DNA of 64,000 nucleotides from Portulaca oleracea (GCA_029582165.1 CM055886.1:23994669-24058668); one strand, 5' to 3'. Shown: positions 1 through 17,265, counted from the first letter of the stretch. Made by a program: numbers and translations. The notes: generated by a model not told the origin, from the letters alone.

Positions 1-484
1 GGATGAAGATGATGGTGATTTTGGGGGGGAGGGGGTTTAAAAAGAGGGAAATGATTAATGCATTAATGGATGGTAATAACTACCTCTTGAATTGTCTAAT
101 TAGACATTTACCCTCTCAAACCGGTTACCAAGGCAAAACATCTCATTTACTACACAAAACCAACAGCTTAGGGATAATTTGGAACAAAAAAAATTTTGGG
201 TGTCAATTTTTACATTTCTACCAAGTTGAGTAGCAATTTAATCCGAACACTCGTAGAATGGTAGAGGGTTATTCATAAAAAGAAAACTTTTGAAACTGTG
301 TCAAGGAAGATTTGTTCAGTTTAGATTATTTTTTTTCAAAATTTTGATTATATGTAGTAGCAAGTTACTCTTAAATTTCAATGACAATTATGAAGATAAT
401 AGAAATTTGATTGACATATTTAATAATTTTAATACTTGAATAACATTTATTACTAATTAGAAAAGTTGAGTGACATTTTTTATA
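1..484. other. Intergenic, nothing recognised
   Basis: This is AT-rich sequence with no convincing reading frame. The short open frames have no recognisable motif and start in low-complexity DNA. Its right edge is the 9-bp direct repeat (476-484) that flanks the next element. Confidence 0.5.
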
Positions 485-848
485 GGGTTTTTGGCTCAAA
501 ATAATCCGAAGTCGGAGGTCATTGGCTGAAAATAATCCAAACTCACTTTTTGGCTGAAAATAATCCAAACTTTTAACCTATTTACTCGGACTAAACCAAA
601 ATCAATTTCCGACGTCAGAATGTTGACTGGGTAGCCGGAGCATGTGTTTCTTTAATGGATTTTGGTTTTGAATTTATGCTGACGGGGTCTACATAAGCTG
701 CTCGGTCAACATTCTGACGTCGAAAATCGATTTTGGTTTAATCCGACTAAATATGTTAAAAGTTTGGATTATTTTCAGCCAAAAAGTGAGTTTGAATTAT
801 TTTCAACCAATGATGTCTGACTTCAAATTATTTTGAACCAAAAAACCT
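485..848. mobile_element. MULE-type foldback MITE, 364 bp
   Basis: The two halves are inverted copies of each other over about 150 bp per arm; for example AAAATAATCCAAACTTTTAA in the left arm returns as its reverse complement near 750-775. The element is flanked by a perfect 9-bp direct repeat TTTTTTATA (476-484 and 849-857). Nine-bp duplications are typical of Mutator-like elements. It has no coding capacity. It lies about 270 bp upstream of the LON-domain gene start, so it may overlap that gene's promoter. The superfamily assignment rests on TSD length and foldback shape only. Confidence 0.75.
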
Positions 849-1047
849 TTTTTATATACTCCATAAAATCTGTACTGTGTTGTGCTATCCCATGGGGAAA
901 AAAATCCATCCACAAAAAAGATACAGATAATCCCCTCTTTGTGATTGTGAAACTTTGAACTAATTATTGGGAAAATGCCAATCCACTCTTACACACTTCT
1001 TCTTCTTCTTCTTCTTCTCCTTCTTCCTATCCTTTCCTCTTCTTCAG

Positions 1048-1050
<3 letters not shown>

Positions 1051-1090
<40 letters not shown>
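1051..1090 (+). repeat. (CT)n microsatellite in 5' leader
   Basis: This is a 40-bp uninterrupted CT run directly upstream of the LON-domain gene start codon. CT-rich tracts are common in plant 5' untranslated leaders. It makes an upstream in-frame ATG at 975 look coding, because it translates as Leu-Ser repeats. Confidence 0.9.
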
Positions 1091-1092
<2 letters not shown>

Positions 1093-1115
1093 GCTTCCAC
1101 TTCTCCCCGTCAACA

Positions 1116-1967
1116 ATGGCGCTCCCTCACTTCCTCCACTCAACCTTCACCCCTAAACCCTCCTTAAACCCCACCTCCACCAACCCATTCCCTCCATCCT
1201 CCGCCTCTCTCCTCCACCACCACCGCCGCAAACCCCACTTTCCCACCACCACCGTCTTCCGGTGTTCCTCATTCTCCGAGAAACCTCATAACAACACGAA
1301 CTTCCCCAACCCCAATCCTCAAAACGACGTCGTAGAACTCCCCCTTTTCCCACTCCCTCTCGTCCTCTTCCCCGGCGCAATCCTCCCACTGCAAATCTTC
1401 GAGTTCAGGTATCGAATCATGATGCACACTCTCCTCCACACCGACCTTCGATTCGGCGTCGTTTTCACCGACTCTCTCACCGACGGCGTCGCCGGTGCCG
1501 TCGGATGCGTCGGAGAAATCGTCAAGCATGAACGGCTCTCCGACGACCGGTTCTTCTTGATCTGCAAAGGGCAGGATCGATTCCGAATCACCAAAATTGT
1601 CCGATCGAAACCCTACCTGGTGGCCGCCATCGATTGGCTCGAAGACAAACCCTCCGGCGACGTGGACGACGACGTCGAAACCCTTGCGAAGGACGTCGAG
1701 GCTTACATGAGGGATGTGATTAGGTTGAGCAACGGGTTGAATGGGAAACCAGATAAAGAAATTGGGGATTTGAGGAGGAATTTGTTCCCAACACCATTTT
1801 CATTCTTTGTGGGGAGCACATTTGAAGGGGCACCCAGAGAGCAGCAGGCCTTGCTTGAGCTTGAGGACACTGCTGCTAGACTCAAGAGAGAGAAAGAGAC
1901 ACTCAGGAACACCTTGAATTATTTGAGTGCTGCTTCTGCTGTCAAAAATGTCTTCCCATCTTCTTGA
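1116..1967 (+). CDS. LON N-terminal domain protein, probably plastid-targeted
   Basis: This is a single-exon gene of 283 residues. Residues 1-65 are Ser/Pro/Thr/His-rich with almost no acidic residues, like a chloroplast transit peptide. The LON substrate-binding domain (PF02190 type) follows from about residue 72, opening with the typical VVELPLFPLPLVLFPGAILP, then LQIFEFRYR and repeated beta-strand blocks such as FGVVFTD and FLICKGQDRFRI. The C-terminus (about 185-283) is helical and charged. There is no AAA+ ATPase or Ser/Lys protease domain, so this is a stand-alone LON domain protein rather than a Lon protease. Arabidopsis relatives (At1g19740, At1g75460, as recalled) are about 278 residues. 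The ATG at 1116 was chosen because the earlier in-frame ATG at 975 would only add the translated CT repeat. An AATAAA lies at 2116-2121. The molecular role is not established by the sequence. Confidence 0.9.
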   Translation: MALPHFLHSTFTPKPSLNPTSTNPFPPSSASLLHHHRRKPHFPTTTVFRCSSFSEKPHNNTNFPNPNPQNDVVELPLFPLPLVLFPGAILPLQIFEFRYRIMMHTLLHTDLRFGVVFTDSLTDGVAGAVGCVGEIVKHERLSDDRFFLICKGQDRFRITKIVRSKPYLVAAIDWLEDKPSGDVDDDVETLAKDVEAYMRDVIRLSNGLNGKPDKEIGDLRRNLFPTPFSFFVGSTFEGAPREQQALLELEDTAARLKREKETLRNTLNYLSAASAVKNVFPSS

Positions 1968-3627
1968 TCAACACTGAAGATAACTATGGCTTGTGCATAC
2001 ATAGGTATTTAATATGCTTTTTTTGTTTTGTTTTTTGGTGTTTATGAATGCCATATAGTATATTTTTGGTTTAAATGTATTGGTATAGATTCTGTAAATG
2101 ATTATTATTGATGATAATAAATGCCTAATGAAGAAAAAGGTAATGTCTTTTTTAACATGTGTCTTTCTGGGTGAGTATTTTGTGTCGTGTTTGTAGGGGA
2201 GTTGTTATATATGTGTATAGATATTTTGAATCTTTTTGGTGGGTTCTTTTATTCTGAGGTTGTTGTTGGTTGCTTTTTTGTGAGGTTATTTATATTATTA
2301 AGTTGTGAACTTTGTGATTAATCTCTCTTGTTGACCCTGATGGAATTGTAGTGAACTTATTCTTTCTGTAGAATCGTTATTGATGACTGTGTTCATAGGG
2401 GATCACAACCTAACTTAGTTCGATGTGTATTCATCGGAGAGAAAGGAAAAGATAAACTACAGGAAGTTCAAAAAGGAGCATAGCATCAATTGTGTTTAAT
2501 CCCTTTTGTGGTTTGAAATGTTATGTATATGTCTGAGAAACATTTGCTCTATGGCCACTTTACTTGATCATAATCGAACATTCCCTTATCCAGGAGCCCA
2601 GGACTAGCGCCCTACCATTTGGTTTTTCCATATTTGATGGACACATTCTTTCCACATGTAGTCAGCAGATGCCTGGCAGAAACTAAAACTATTGAGTTAC
2701 CTATCAAAAACGTTCTTAGTGAGTATACAGCTTAAAATGAACATAGTGCCAGTGACTGGTATTGCTTTTCATGAGGAGGGGAACTGCTGTCACCTAGGAG
2801 ACATGATCCGCGTGGATCAGCAATCTGCCGTTCGAATTGCCAGTTTTCACTGTAAAGTATGACTTCTTTATGGGTGAGATATCAAGACTATATTTCTGTG
2901 GTGGTGTAGCCTCTGTTCCAAAGTTGAGCAGCGACATGAAGTTCTACATATGCCGTTTTAGAATTATCCGATTGTCTGACAGCTTTCATATGTTAAGCTT
3001 CTGGATGTTTTCCCTGATCCATGACTTGCGCATTTTCAGGCCTATTATTAGCTTAAGCTGTTTTTGCTACCGTCCAATATTGTTGCGAGCGAAGTTAGCT
3101 TGATCCAATCAGTGCGTATTTAATGTTAATTGCGTATTTAACTCAACTAAAAACTTAACAGTCAATGCACACTCTGTACTTTCCCATTATTAATCTTAAA
3201 TATTGCGAATGAAACGAAGATGCCTATTGCATTTGGCTTTCTTAGGTTGAAGAAGACTTCACCCATCATCTAAATCGAGTTGTATCTAGCAAAATGGACT
3301 ATAACTATAAGATAATAAGATATTGCCCACTCATGAGTTCAAAACTCAAACATGTCCCCAACTGACAACTGCTACAATTCACAGATGCTAATAAGAGATG
3401 ATGTTACGTTGATATTATTTCACACCCTAAATTTTGAATGAACCCTACAGCAGCTCCTTGATGTTTTCATGACTAGAAACACACAAGTCTAATCTGACAC
3501 GTCAGCCATGATAATGTGACTTAACTATGATAAATCCAAGCCCGAGCTGAACCAATTTCAATTCCAAATATTTTTAAAAATCGAAGGCAATTGAAATTCA
3601 GTTGCTTTTGGAATGGGTCAAGCTAGG
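1968..3627. other. 3' UTR and intergenic DNA
   Basis: The first 200 bp are the probable 3' UTR and poly(A) region of the LON-domain gene. The rest is ordinary AT-rich spacer. The open frame at 2837-3103 has no recognisable motif and atypical composition. I see no RNA gene or element with clear ends here. Confidence 0.5.
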
Positions 3628-4223
3628 GCTAAAAAATAGAACCTACTAGTTCGCAAGCTACTCGAGCTCGACTTAGTCAAATCCCGACTCGAGCTCGGTT
3701 TGCCCAAAGCTTGAGCTTGGCTTGAATTCTATCAAACTGAGCCTACATCTAGGGGGCTCGGCTCGGACTTTACTTAGTTAGACTCATTTAAGTATTTTAT
3801 GTAGGAAAGAAGCTATGTTGCCATGGATATAGGTAAACTATATGTTTTTTCCAATGTTTAAAAGTTAATATTAGAGCATAAATTTGGTATTGTTCTTTAC
3901 TTTTCTAATTAAGCTCCGTAAAATTCAAGCGTTGGAGCTAATGTTAAGCTTTATTTGATTATACCTTTATTGTAAAGAAAACCGTTATTTCTAGTTACGT
4001 TACATAAATGTGCCAGTGTCGCCCCTGCAAAGTGCTTTTGTCATTGGTGTTCTTTACGATCTGCTTAGAATTGAGAGAATTCTGAATTTAAAAAAAATAA
4101 AAAGCCGAGACGAGACGAGCTTAGCTTTGAGCTAACCCAAGCCTTGAATTTGCAGCTTGACAAGATTCGATCGGATCTTTTCCTGATCAATCTGGGGCCA
4201 ACTCGGCTGGTTGACACCCCTTC
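3628..4223. mobile_element. Decayed hAT-like element
   Basis: The left edge begins TAGGGCTAAAAA and is followed by repeated CTCGAGCTCG words. The right edge ends GGTTGACACCCC after AACTCGGCT. Such termini (TAGGGGTGT... with GC-rich AACCGAGC subterminal words) are common in plant non-autonomous hAT elements. A five-base TCAAG lies outside both ends, but no full 8-bp duplication remains. No coding capacity. Confidence 0.4.
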
Positions 4224-5060
4224 AAGTCGTTACCCAACTCTAGTTATTACTTATGAAAGTCTTCCATGGTAATTGGACTGTGGAGCCCTTTGTTTAAAAG
4301 CCATTGTAGTGCTTACTTACCATAAATAAAAAAAGAACAAGCCCTGAGATCTGAGAACTTGGCTATGTATTGGGTGTTGGTGGTTGCATAACTAGGGATT
4401 TGGGAGTTTTGCACCGGAAGTGTTTAGATCTGCACCAGCCAAAAGAATGAAAGAGGCAAGGGGAAAAACACGGCATTATTTATTGACACCAACTTCTGAC
4501 AGGCCAAAACTAGTCCATACAGAATACAGCAATAACATTGTCTCCCAACCAAACTAACCCTCTTTCTACAATCTAAAATCTGGCTTCACCAAAATGAAAT
4601 GGCGAAACTTTACTCAATGTATAACGTCAAAAATACAGTACAAATATATCTACGGTTTTGCTAATCATCGCCCATCGTCGCCTTAGGGGCGACGATTAAA
4701 AGAGAATCTTATTCACTTTTTTATCCACCCTTTTATTTTATAAATCTTATATATATATATACATATATTATAAAATATACTATATCTAATCAAATCTACA
4801 TTAATCTTATAATTACCTAACTAACATTTTATAATTATCTTTTCAAATGTAAATTTGGAGATACCATATAAAATTGATTATATATCAAAGCGATTAATAA
4901 TTCTAACGAAAGGAATTGTGAAAGACTATGGAGGGATCAATCGTCATTAATCAAACCAAACCACCATCATATCTAATTAAATCAACCGTCCTTACATTGT
5001 GTTTTCAGTCATTGCATTGCTTTTTTTTTTTAATTATTATTATGGACATAAAAGTATATA

Positions 5061-5276
5061 CTATCTCCGTCCTTAAATAAGTGTCAATTTGACTAAATTT
5101 TCACCGTTGATTCTTTCATAAATTATAATGAGTTCTGATATAAAATTAACACCATTGTATTTTTTAGTACAATATCTTTCTAATGGTGGTAGTTTCATAT
5201 TGTAGTTCATAGTAATTTGTGAGCAATCAACGGTCAAAACTTAATCAAATTGACATTTATTTAGGGATGGAGATAG
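5061..5276. mobile_element. Stowaway MITE, 216 bp
   Basis: Ends are CTATCTCCGTCCTTAAATAA and its near-perfect inverse TTATTTAGGGATGGAGATAG, flanked by TA (5059-5060, 5277-5278). This is the standard Stowaway (Tc1/mariner) signature. It sits in the left arm of the foldback MULE and is absent from the matching position in the right arm, so it is a later insertion. Confidence 0.9.
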
Positions 5277-5647
5277 TATATGGGGTAGGAATGAAAAAAT
5301 ATGAAAATATATGGAGGTTAATTTGGTACCATTGGAATACAATTTTTTTTTCGACTATCAGAATACAAAAATAAAATAAGAATTATGAACATAAAAAAAT
5401 GAAAGCAGAATTATTTTTATTTTTTGATAGTCTGAAAAAAATAAAAATTGTATTCCAATGATACCAAAACTACCTTCGCATTTTTTAATATTTTTTCATT
5501 CGATCATATCCCACATATATACTTTTCTGTCCATAAAAATTTAAAAAAAAAAAAACCAATGCAATGACTGTGAAAATACAATGTAGTGACGGTTGATTTA
5601 ATTAGATAGGTTTGGTTTGAGAGGAGATATGATGGTGGTTTGATTAA

Positions 5648-5896
5648 CCGTGTTCTTTTATGCGGTATTTTGCGGAATGGTGTGGTGAGGTGTGGTGCAA
5701 TTGTGGTGGGGTGTGGTAGGTTATTGGTACGTGGGGTAGGAGAGGAGAGAGAATATAAAAAGTAGAGGAGAAAAATGAGGAGAGAGAAAAGTGAGGAGAT
5801 AAAAAAATAATGATTTGCGTTAAAATGCGGTGGATTGTGGTAAATTGCGGTGAGCTGTGACACCGCAGTTTGCCAACGGCATAAAAGAATATGGCC
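5648..5896. mobile_element. Tourist-type (PIF/Harbinger) MITE, 249 bp
   Basis: Imperfect inverted ends share TTCTTTTATGC (CCGTGTTCTTTTATGCGG on the left; the inverse of GCATAAAAGAATATGGCC on the right). TAA lies on both sides (5645-5647, 5897-5899). The other arm of the host MULE reads straight through this position (TTTGATTAATGACGATTGAT), which gives an empty-site comparison and confirms the TAA duplication. The interior is rich in GTGGTG words, like the element at 17291. Confidence 0.75.
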
Positions 5897-6360
5897 TAAT
5901 GACGATTGATTTCGACGATGATAAGGAAACTCCCTCCATAGTCTTTCACCATTCCTTTTTGTTGAATTATATATTAATCGCTTTGATTTTAGAAAACACA
6001 GTATAATCAATTTTATATGGTATTTCCAACTTTACATTTAAAAAGATAATTATAAAATGTTAATTAGGTAATTAGAAGATTTAAGTAGATTTGATTAGAT
6101 ATAAGTATATTTTATCATATATGTATATATATATAAAAGATTTACAAAATAAAAAAGTGGATAAGATTCTCTTTTAATCGTCGCCCTAGGGGCGACGATT
6201 AGCAAAACCGATATATCTATACACTGCAGCAATGAACTGTATAAATATACTGAGGAAAGCTTCATCTGTCACTGCCTGTTTCAGATATATGGGAACAAAA
6301 GCTTCAGATATGATACAAGGCGATTTATTTCTGATCAACGCAAGGGCAGACATTCAGAAA

Positions 6361-11392
<5,032 letters not shown>

Positions 11393-12224
11393 TTGAGATG
11401 GAGAAGAGAGAAATAAGGGGGTGGTGGTGTGGGAAGAGAAGAGAAGAGCGACCAATCAGGAGAATGGGGAAAAGGGTGTGGGGAAAGATGCAATCTTTGT
11501 CTACGAGAGGATTTTGGGGGCTTTGAGGGAGTGATTGGGCCATGTGTTTGTTTTTGTTTGGGTTTTTCATTTTTTGCCTTTGGTGTCTTTCGTCAATCTT
11601 CATGGTGAAATATTGTTCCAATTGTTCAAGGGGGGACACCACAAATTAGATGAGGGGTAATTTGTAGAGCCCTCTCTAGGTACCAAAAAAGTAAATATCT
11701 CCTTAAATCATATATTATATATCATATATCATACATATATATATATATTTCATATATAAAACTGGATACAAAAGATGAAAGTCGGAATATATAAAATTTA
11801 GTAAGGGTATTTTTGGAAGATTAAAATTGCTTATTTTTACTTTTTTTAAAAATTGTTTATATATATTAATTGATTAACTTTTAAATGCAATTGCTTTTTA
11901 AACCTACACTTAAATAATGCTATTAAATATATGTAACTGTTATAGGATACGTTGATGATGAGTTACATGTACTTTAGTTTTTCATATAAAATAAATTTTA
12001 AATGCATCATGATTGGCAAAAGTCGCAATTGATGTTTTTTGCTGATTAGTGGAATATTGGTGAAGTGGTACTTTGGTAAAATAAATTAATTAGCTAATTT
12101 GTTGTTTTAAATATTTTCAGTTGAATTTCATTCCGTATGTTTTAAATACTTTGTAACGGAAAATTCATTTTACTATTAATTGTTTATATTTATGATTTTA
12201 AATATATTTAGTTATATTGTAAAA
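11393..12224. other. Protease upstream region; no element with clear ends
   Basis: The first few hundred bases lie upstream of the cysteine protease start and must contain its leader and promoter. No convincing TATA box was picked out. A 30-bp segment (11512-11541) recurs exactly at 17266-17295. From about 11670 the DNA becomes very AT-rich with TA runs. Confidence 0.5.
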
Positions 12225-13196
12225 TCTCTACTATATATATAATTTTTCAACTATGAGATTGTGGGTTGCAAAAGATAATACATGATGTGTGTTAGCTATT
12301 TAATTTTACAAAGTTTTCAATTAGTTTTATCGCTTCTAAATTTTTACACATTACATCCGTACATTGTACATACTAATTATTTACAAATTTGTTGTTGCAG
12401 TTGAAGAGTATCATGGATTAGTGGCAGAAAATAACATCGATTATTTGATTATAATAAACAGGTCTTGACATACTTTGATCCAAGTTAGTCTAATAATATC
12501 TTACTTCTTTTTTCTTTCTTTTCTTTTCACAGTTTATATTTATCAATCACGTAGTCACATGTGTTGAAATTTACCTTTTATTATTTTCATAGATGTAATA
12601 AATTTTAATTTATTCTATATCTATTTATCAAAATTTGGGGAAAGAGTTATAATTTGTGTCAATAGTTACCAATTTATGTTTTTTTGAATGATTTATTTAT
12701 TCTTTCTTAGAGATCTTTTGTTTTTTTGATATGATCGATGAATAATATACTTTAATATGATGGAACTCAATCCTAAGTATAAATATGAAAATAAAGAAAT
12801 ATAGAAACAATTCATATATCTTTTAAAGAGATCGACAATATTTTAAGTGAAATGCATAATGTCATATATATATAAATGAGTATTTTAAGACATCGAGCAA
12901 ATTTTTGTATAAAGTTTTCAAATGAGTTGTTTTTTAAAGGTATAAATGAATACTATACATTATTTTGCCTCTAAGAAATTAGCATATATGATTTCTTCTA
13001 CATCTATATTCAAACAAAAAAAAAAATATCAAGCAATCATCCTTGCTATTTTTCTTAACAACGTAGTATTAATTCTTCTATACTGATTGGGTTAATTGGG
13101 ATCCATGCGAAGATTTTGAAAGGAAAAACAAATTGTCAACTACACATAAAGCATAAGAAAATAGGCTGATGACATGAAAACTGAAATTTCTAAATA

Positions 13197-13232
<36 letters not shown>

Positions 13233-13236
<4 letters not shown>

Positions 13237-13756
13237 ATAATTGGATTCTAATAATCCCTACTTTCACCAATTGGACAATGTTGGACCATACTTTCACTTT
13301 GTATTCTGGTGGTCCAAAAAAAATAAAATTGGATTATATGGTACCAAATCCACCTCCACATTCTTCTTATTTTTTTCATTCATACACTATTGTCTTTGTT
13401 TTTTTCGTTTCTGCCTCTAGAAAGTTAATGAATTGTAGTTTCTAAAATATTTTTTAATTATTTTTTTGAGACTCCGAATAATTATTATGATTTTTTAAAA
13501 ATAATAAAAGTGAAAAAATCGTAAAAAATAGTAAAAAAATGAAAAAAATTTGGGAGAAACACTGTAAATTCATTAAAAATTATTGTAAAGTGTTATACTA
13601 AGTTTTGAATCAAATGCAACACAAAATTTATGATTCTCTCGAAAATATCCCACTACAATCCAATTTTATTTTTTTTTTGGACCACCAGAATCTGAAGTGA
13701 AATGCGGTCATCATTCAATTGGTGAAAGTAAGGATTATTAGAATCCAATTATCCTA
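13233..13756. mobile_element. TIR MITE inside (TA)n, about 524 bp
   Basis: A perfect 23-bp inverted repeat bounds the element; it starts GGATAATTGGATTCTAATAA and the inverse closes at 13754. The similarity continues inward (CTACTTTCACCAATTGGA against the inverse of the right arm). Both sides are (TA)n, so the true TSD cannot be read, but TA insertion preference is likely. A second, decayed copy of this family starts at about 52896, also in (TA)n. Confidence 0.75.
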
Positions 13757-13827
13757 TATATATATATATATATATATATAATTCATTTTAAAGAGGGAAA
13801 TTTTGGAAGTTTATAATTGAAGATTCA

Positions 13828-13874
<47 letters not shown>

Positions 13875-15972
13875 AATATATATATATATATTTATATAGT
13901 TAAAATAGTTTAAAGCCTTGCAACTTATATATAATTAACTTAATTATATAATGATGTATGTATTATTTTATATACTCTTCCTTTTATATTTAAAAATATC
14001 ACTTTAATAAATATATTTCTCTTACTAACAACTATTTTAAATGGAAGGTCATTTTCTTTATTTATATTATTGTATTTTTTAAATTAGTTAATATGATTTA
14101 GTTAAATGTTGTAGAATATAAAAATAAATAAAATCACCATTTACATTTCATATATAATATTTTTTTAATAAGAAAAATGTTTATTAAAGTGATATTTCTA
14201 ATATAAAATGAAAATTATCCAAATAATAAAATAATATGAAATTTTAATTTGTGTGTCTATATAAAAAATTTTATTCTAAATTTTATAAATATGGTATATG
14301 TTTGCAACTATTCTTATATCTTTTATAATACATAAAAAAGTGTATTAAAAAATAAATAATAAAAGTCATGGAGGATTTATCTACGCAATTATTATATTGG
14401 TTATTTACAATAATTATTTGTAACATTTCAAAAGTAATTATCTATTTTATTATAAAATATAAATCACATTAATTGCTAACAGTTTTTAATTGACTTTGTT
14501 GGTAACCGAAGCATTCATTCTTCATGTCATTCAAGAGTAATTATTCCACTTTGTAAATAATATGAATAATATATAGGTGCATGTGCGTAGTTTTGTGAGA
14601 CAAATTTCTTGAGAGGTAATTTTTCCACTTTTAGCTTTGTTTTAGATTATGTTATTTTTTTTGGTTAATTCATCTCTCTATTTTCCGTTCAGTTCGAGAA
14701 TATTAAACACTGTTTGTGGCATGCATTGTTGCAGGAACAATCAAAGAGATCGAGTTCAATTTGTTAGTCAAATTTTGAAGCTGAATATTGTTTTAATTGT
14801 TCTTCTATTATATCTCAAGTATTGGACAATTCATTACTTGAAATTATAATCTCATATTTGTATGTTATTGCAGGTTGTCGAATATAATGTAAGTATAATG
14901 GCAATATTCAAAGGTAAAATTAACCATACTATACATATATACTCAAAAAAATGATTACAACTTAATCAAATAATGTATGTTACATTTCATAAATTAAAAA
15001 AAAAACTATCAAAGAAAACATAAAAAAAATGTGTACTATAAAAGTTAGCTTTCATTTTATAAAAAATAAATATATAGCATTATATAACATTTTTTTTCTA
15101 ATTCAATTTCTTTTTATTCAATGAGTATTATAAAGCTTTTGTATTCAATTAGTCTTTTCTATTTTATTTTATTTTAAATTTTCATTACTAATCCTTCATA
15201 TAGGACTTTATTATGTATAGAACGTAGAAGACAAAATACCTTTATTATCATGCAAATAATTGTATAATTATATTCTAATATTTATTTTTTTATTACAAGA
15301 GACGACGATTGCATATTAATTCATTGCCATTTGTCAGTAATTGTATAATTTGATTCCTCTTAATAATTGAAATTCATATGCATTTCAAGTTTAATTTGTT
15401 TTTCATTCTAATTCAAATTTACAACTCAACCCTTCAAAAATATACTTTTTTTTTTGTATAGAAAAGGAGTTTCACAATTCATATCATACAACCATTTGTT
15501 TGCTAAAATGTGGATTAGTACGATCGTTTTTTAAGAGAATATTTATATGTGATATAATATGATAGTCCTAAATGATTATTTTCTACAAGAGTGTCACTGT
15601 GAAGCAATGTGAAAAAGGATTCTACTTATTTATTTTTGTCATCATTTAATTTTTAATTATGTTTAGCGAAAGGGGTACATAATTGATTGCATTAAAATTG
15701 TAATTATTCTATATTTTTTCTATTTTTATTTAAATTTTTATATACATGTTAATTATTAGTTATGGTACAATTATTGTATTAATTATTACTTTTCATTTAA
15801 ATATATGTATTATTACGTTAGAAAAAGAATATATTGTGCATGTTAGAATATCTAATAATCACAGTGATGATGATGATGATAATAAATAATTGTATCTTCA
15901 TGATAATTTTTAATACTCAAATTTCAAGGGATTATGATAATAATGATAATAATAACAACAATAGTAATAACA

Positions 15973-15973
15973 A

Positions 15974-16047
<74 letters not shown>
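15973..16047. repeat. (TTA)n microsatellite
   Basis: About 25 uninterrupted trinucleotide units. The isoleucine-repeat reading frame across it is an artefact. Confidence 0.95.
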
Positions 16048-16048
<1 letters not shown>

Positions 16049-16441
16049 GGCTCCAGCCCTATGTATTGCCAATGCTAACGCTAACATTTAGAGTTTAGCT
16101 GGTTTTATTTTGATATAAATAAAATCTATCTTTTAACTCCTTTTTAACTTTACTCATTGATAATTCTATTCATTGTTATAATATTTAAAATTTATTTTTT
16201 AGGTTAATAATATTTACAAGTTATCAATTCAATTTGTGATATTATTTAATTAAAAATAAGTTAGCTTCAAATATTCATATAATTAACATTTTTTATATAT
16301 TATAAATTCATATATATATTTTTATATATTTTGTTGTAAATTAGAAAATTATAAATACACTCATTTTATTATGTGATATAATGAAAGTTTTTAACAATAA
16401 ATTTTGTTTTATTATCCAAACAATATGTGTTGTTTAATTTT

Positions 16442-16870
16442 GTCCCGTACAACACACGGGTTTGAGGACTAGTATATATATATATATTTCTGGGTACAAA
16501 GGGTGAGGATCGAAATATGTGGATATTGATGAGGGCATTTTGGAAAATCTATAATTGATTCTATTTAATTTTTTTTAAAAACCATATAATATTAATGTGT
16601 GCATTAATGTCAGTATGTATGCATTCATGACTTTTTTTTCTTTTCCTTTTTTCATATGCACTATTCTTTTTTCTTTATTCTTTTTTAAATAAGAAAACTA
16701 TTCTTTTTATTTTTTATTATTTCTTTTTTTATTCTTTTAAATATAACATCGACAATATTTTCAACAATACATATGGTTTACTTGCATTCCGTACAACGCA
16801 CGAGTCTGAGGACTTGTATATATATATATATTTACTTGCGTCCCGTGCAGCGCACGAGTCTGAGGACTTG

Positions 16871-16926
<56 letters not shown>

Positions 16927-17248
16927 CAAAGGGTGATGATCGAAATATATGGATTTTAATGAGGGTATTTTGGGAAACTTATAATTGATTCTATTTAATT
17001 TTTTTAAAAAAATCATATAATATTAATGTGTACATTAATGTGTATGTTTGCATTGATGACTCATATTTCTTTTCTTTTTTTTTTCTTATGCACTATTCTT
17101 TTTTCTTTATTCTTTTAAATAAGAAAACTATTTTTTATTTTTCATTATTTTATTTTTCTTAATTCTTTTAAATACCAAATCGATAATATTTTCAACAATA
17201 CGGATGGTTTACTTGCGCCCTGTGCAACGCACGGGTCTAAGTACTAGT
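16442..17248 (+). mobile_element. Tandem Helitron-like 3' ends
   Basis: Four related terminators follow one another: 16444-16472 (CCCGT...ACGGG hairpin then CTAG), about 16788-16816, about 16842-16870 (CGTGC AGC GCACG hairpin then CTTG) and about 17217-17247 (hairpin then CTAG). Each is followed by T, the Helitron A/T insertion rule. The DNA between them is duplicated: 16492-16816 and 16921-17247 share GGGTACAAAGGGTGA, the word TTATAATTGATTCTATTTAA in close form, and the same order of motifs. This is the pattern of serial Helitron insertion or read-through copying. Confidence 0.65.
16883..16922. repeat. (TG)n microsatellite
   Basis: A 40-bp TG run lies directly after TATATATATA between the third Helitron-like end and the repeated downstream unit. 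Confidence 0.95.
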
Positions 17249-17265
17249 TAGTACTAGTAGTAGGT

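Larger units (their letters stand above)
4653..6210. mobile_element. Foldback MULE with nested MITEs, 1558 bp
   Basis: Terminal inverted repeats begin CGGTTTTGCTAATC and end GATTAGCAAAACCG. A perfect 9-bp TSD, ATATATCTA, lies at 4644-4652 and 6211-6219. The arms (about 4653-5390 and 5395-6210) are inverted copies almost along their whole length once two later insertions are removed: a Stowaway MITE in the left arm and a Tourist-type MITE in the right arm. Both arms carry the hairpin-like word GGGGCGACGATTA near their tips. There is no transposase, so it is non-autonomous. The two nested insertions postdate it. Confidence 0.85.
12225..16472 (+). mobile_element. Possible Helitron-derived AT-rich block
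   Basis: The block opens with TCTCTACTATATATATAA, which resembles a plant Helitron 5' end, and closes with a Helitron-like 3' end at 16444-16472: hairpin CCCGT...ACGGG followed by CTAG and then T. The interior is about 80% A+T with no Rep/helicase ORF and holds a TA-flanked MITE and a TTA array. The 5' assignment is weak because such AT-rich starts occur by chance; the 3' end is better supported. It may be several fragments rather than one element. Confidence 0.35.

Noticed and set aside
975..1115. Upstream in-frame extension of the LON-domain gene (ATG at 975)
   Set aside because: It only translates a TTC/CT-rich leader and the CT microsatellite into Leu-Ser repeats; the ATG at 1116 gives a normal transit peptide and the family length.
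2837..3103. 88-codon ORF
   Set aside because: No motif, no neighbouring exon with matching phase, and composition like the spacer around it.
15834..16091. Poly-isoleucine ORF
   Set aside because: It is the translation of the (TTA)n microsatellite.
16729..17016. ORFs on both strands with Thr-His or Cys-Val repeats
   Set aside because: They are read through the TG microsatellite and Helitron-like ends.
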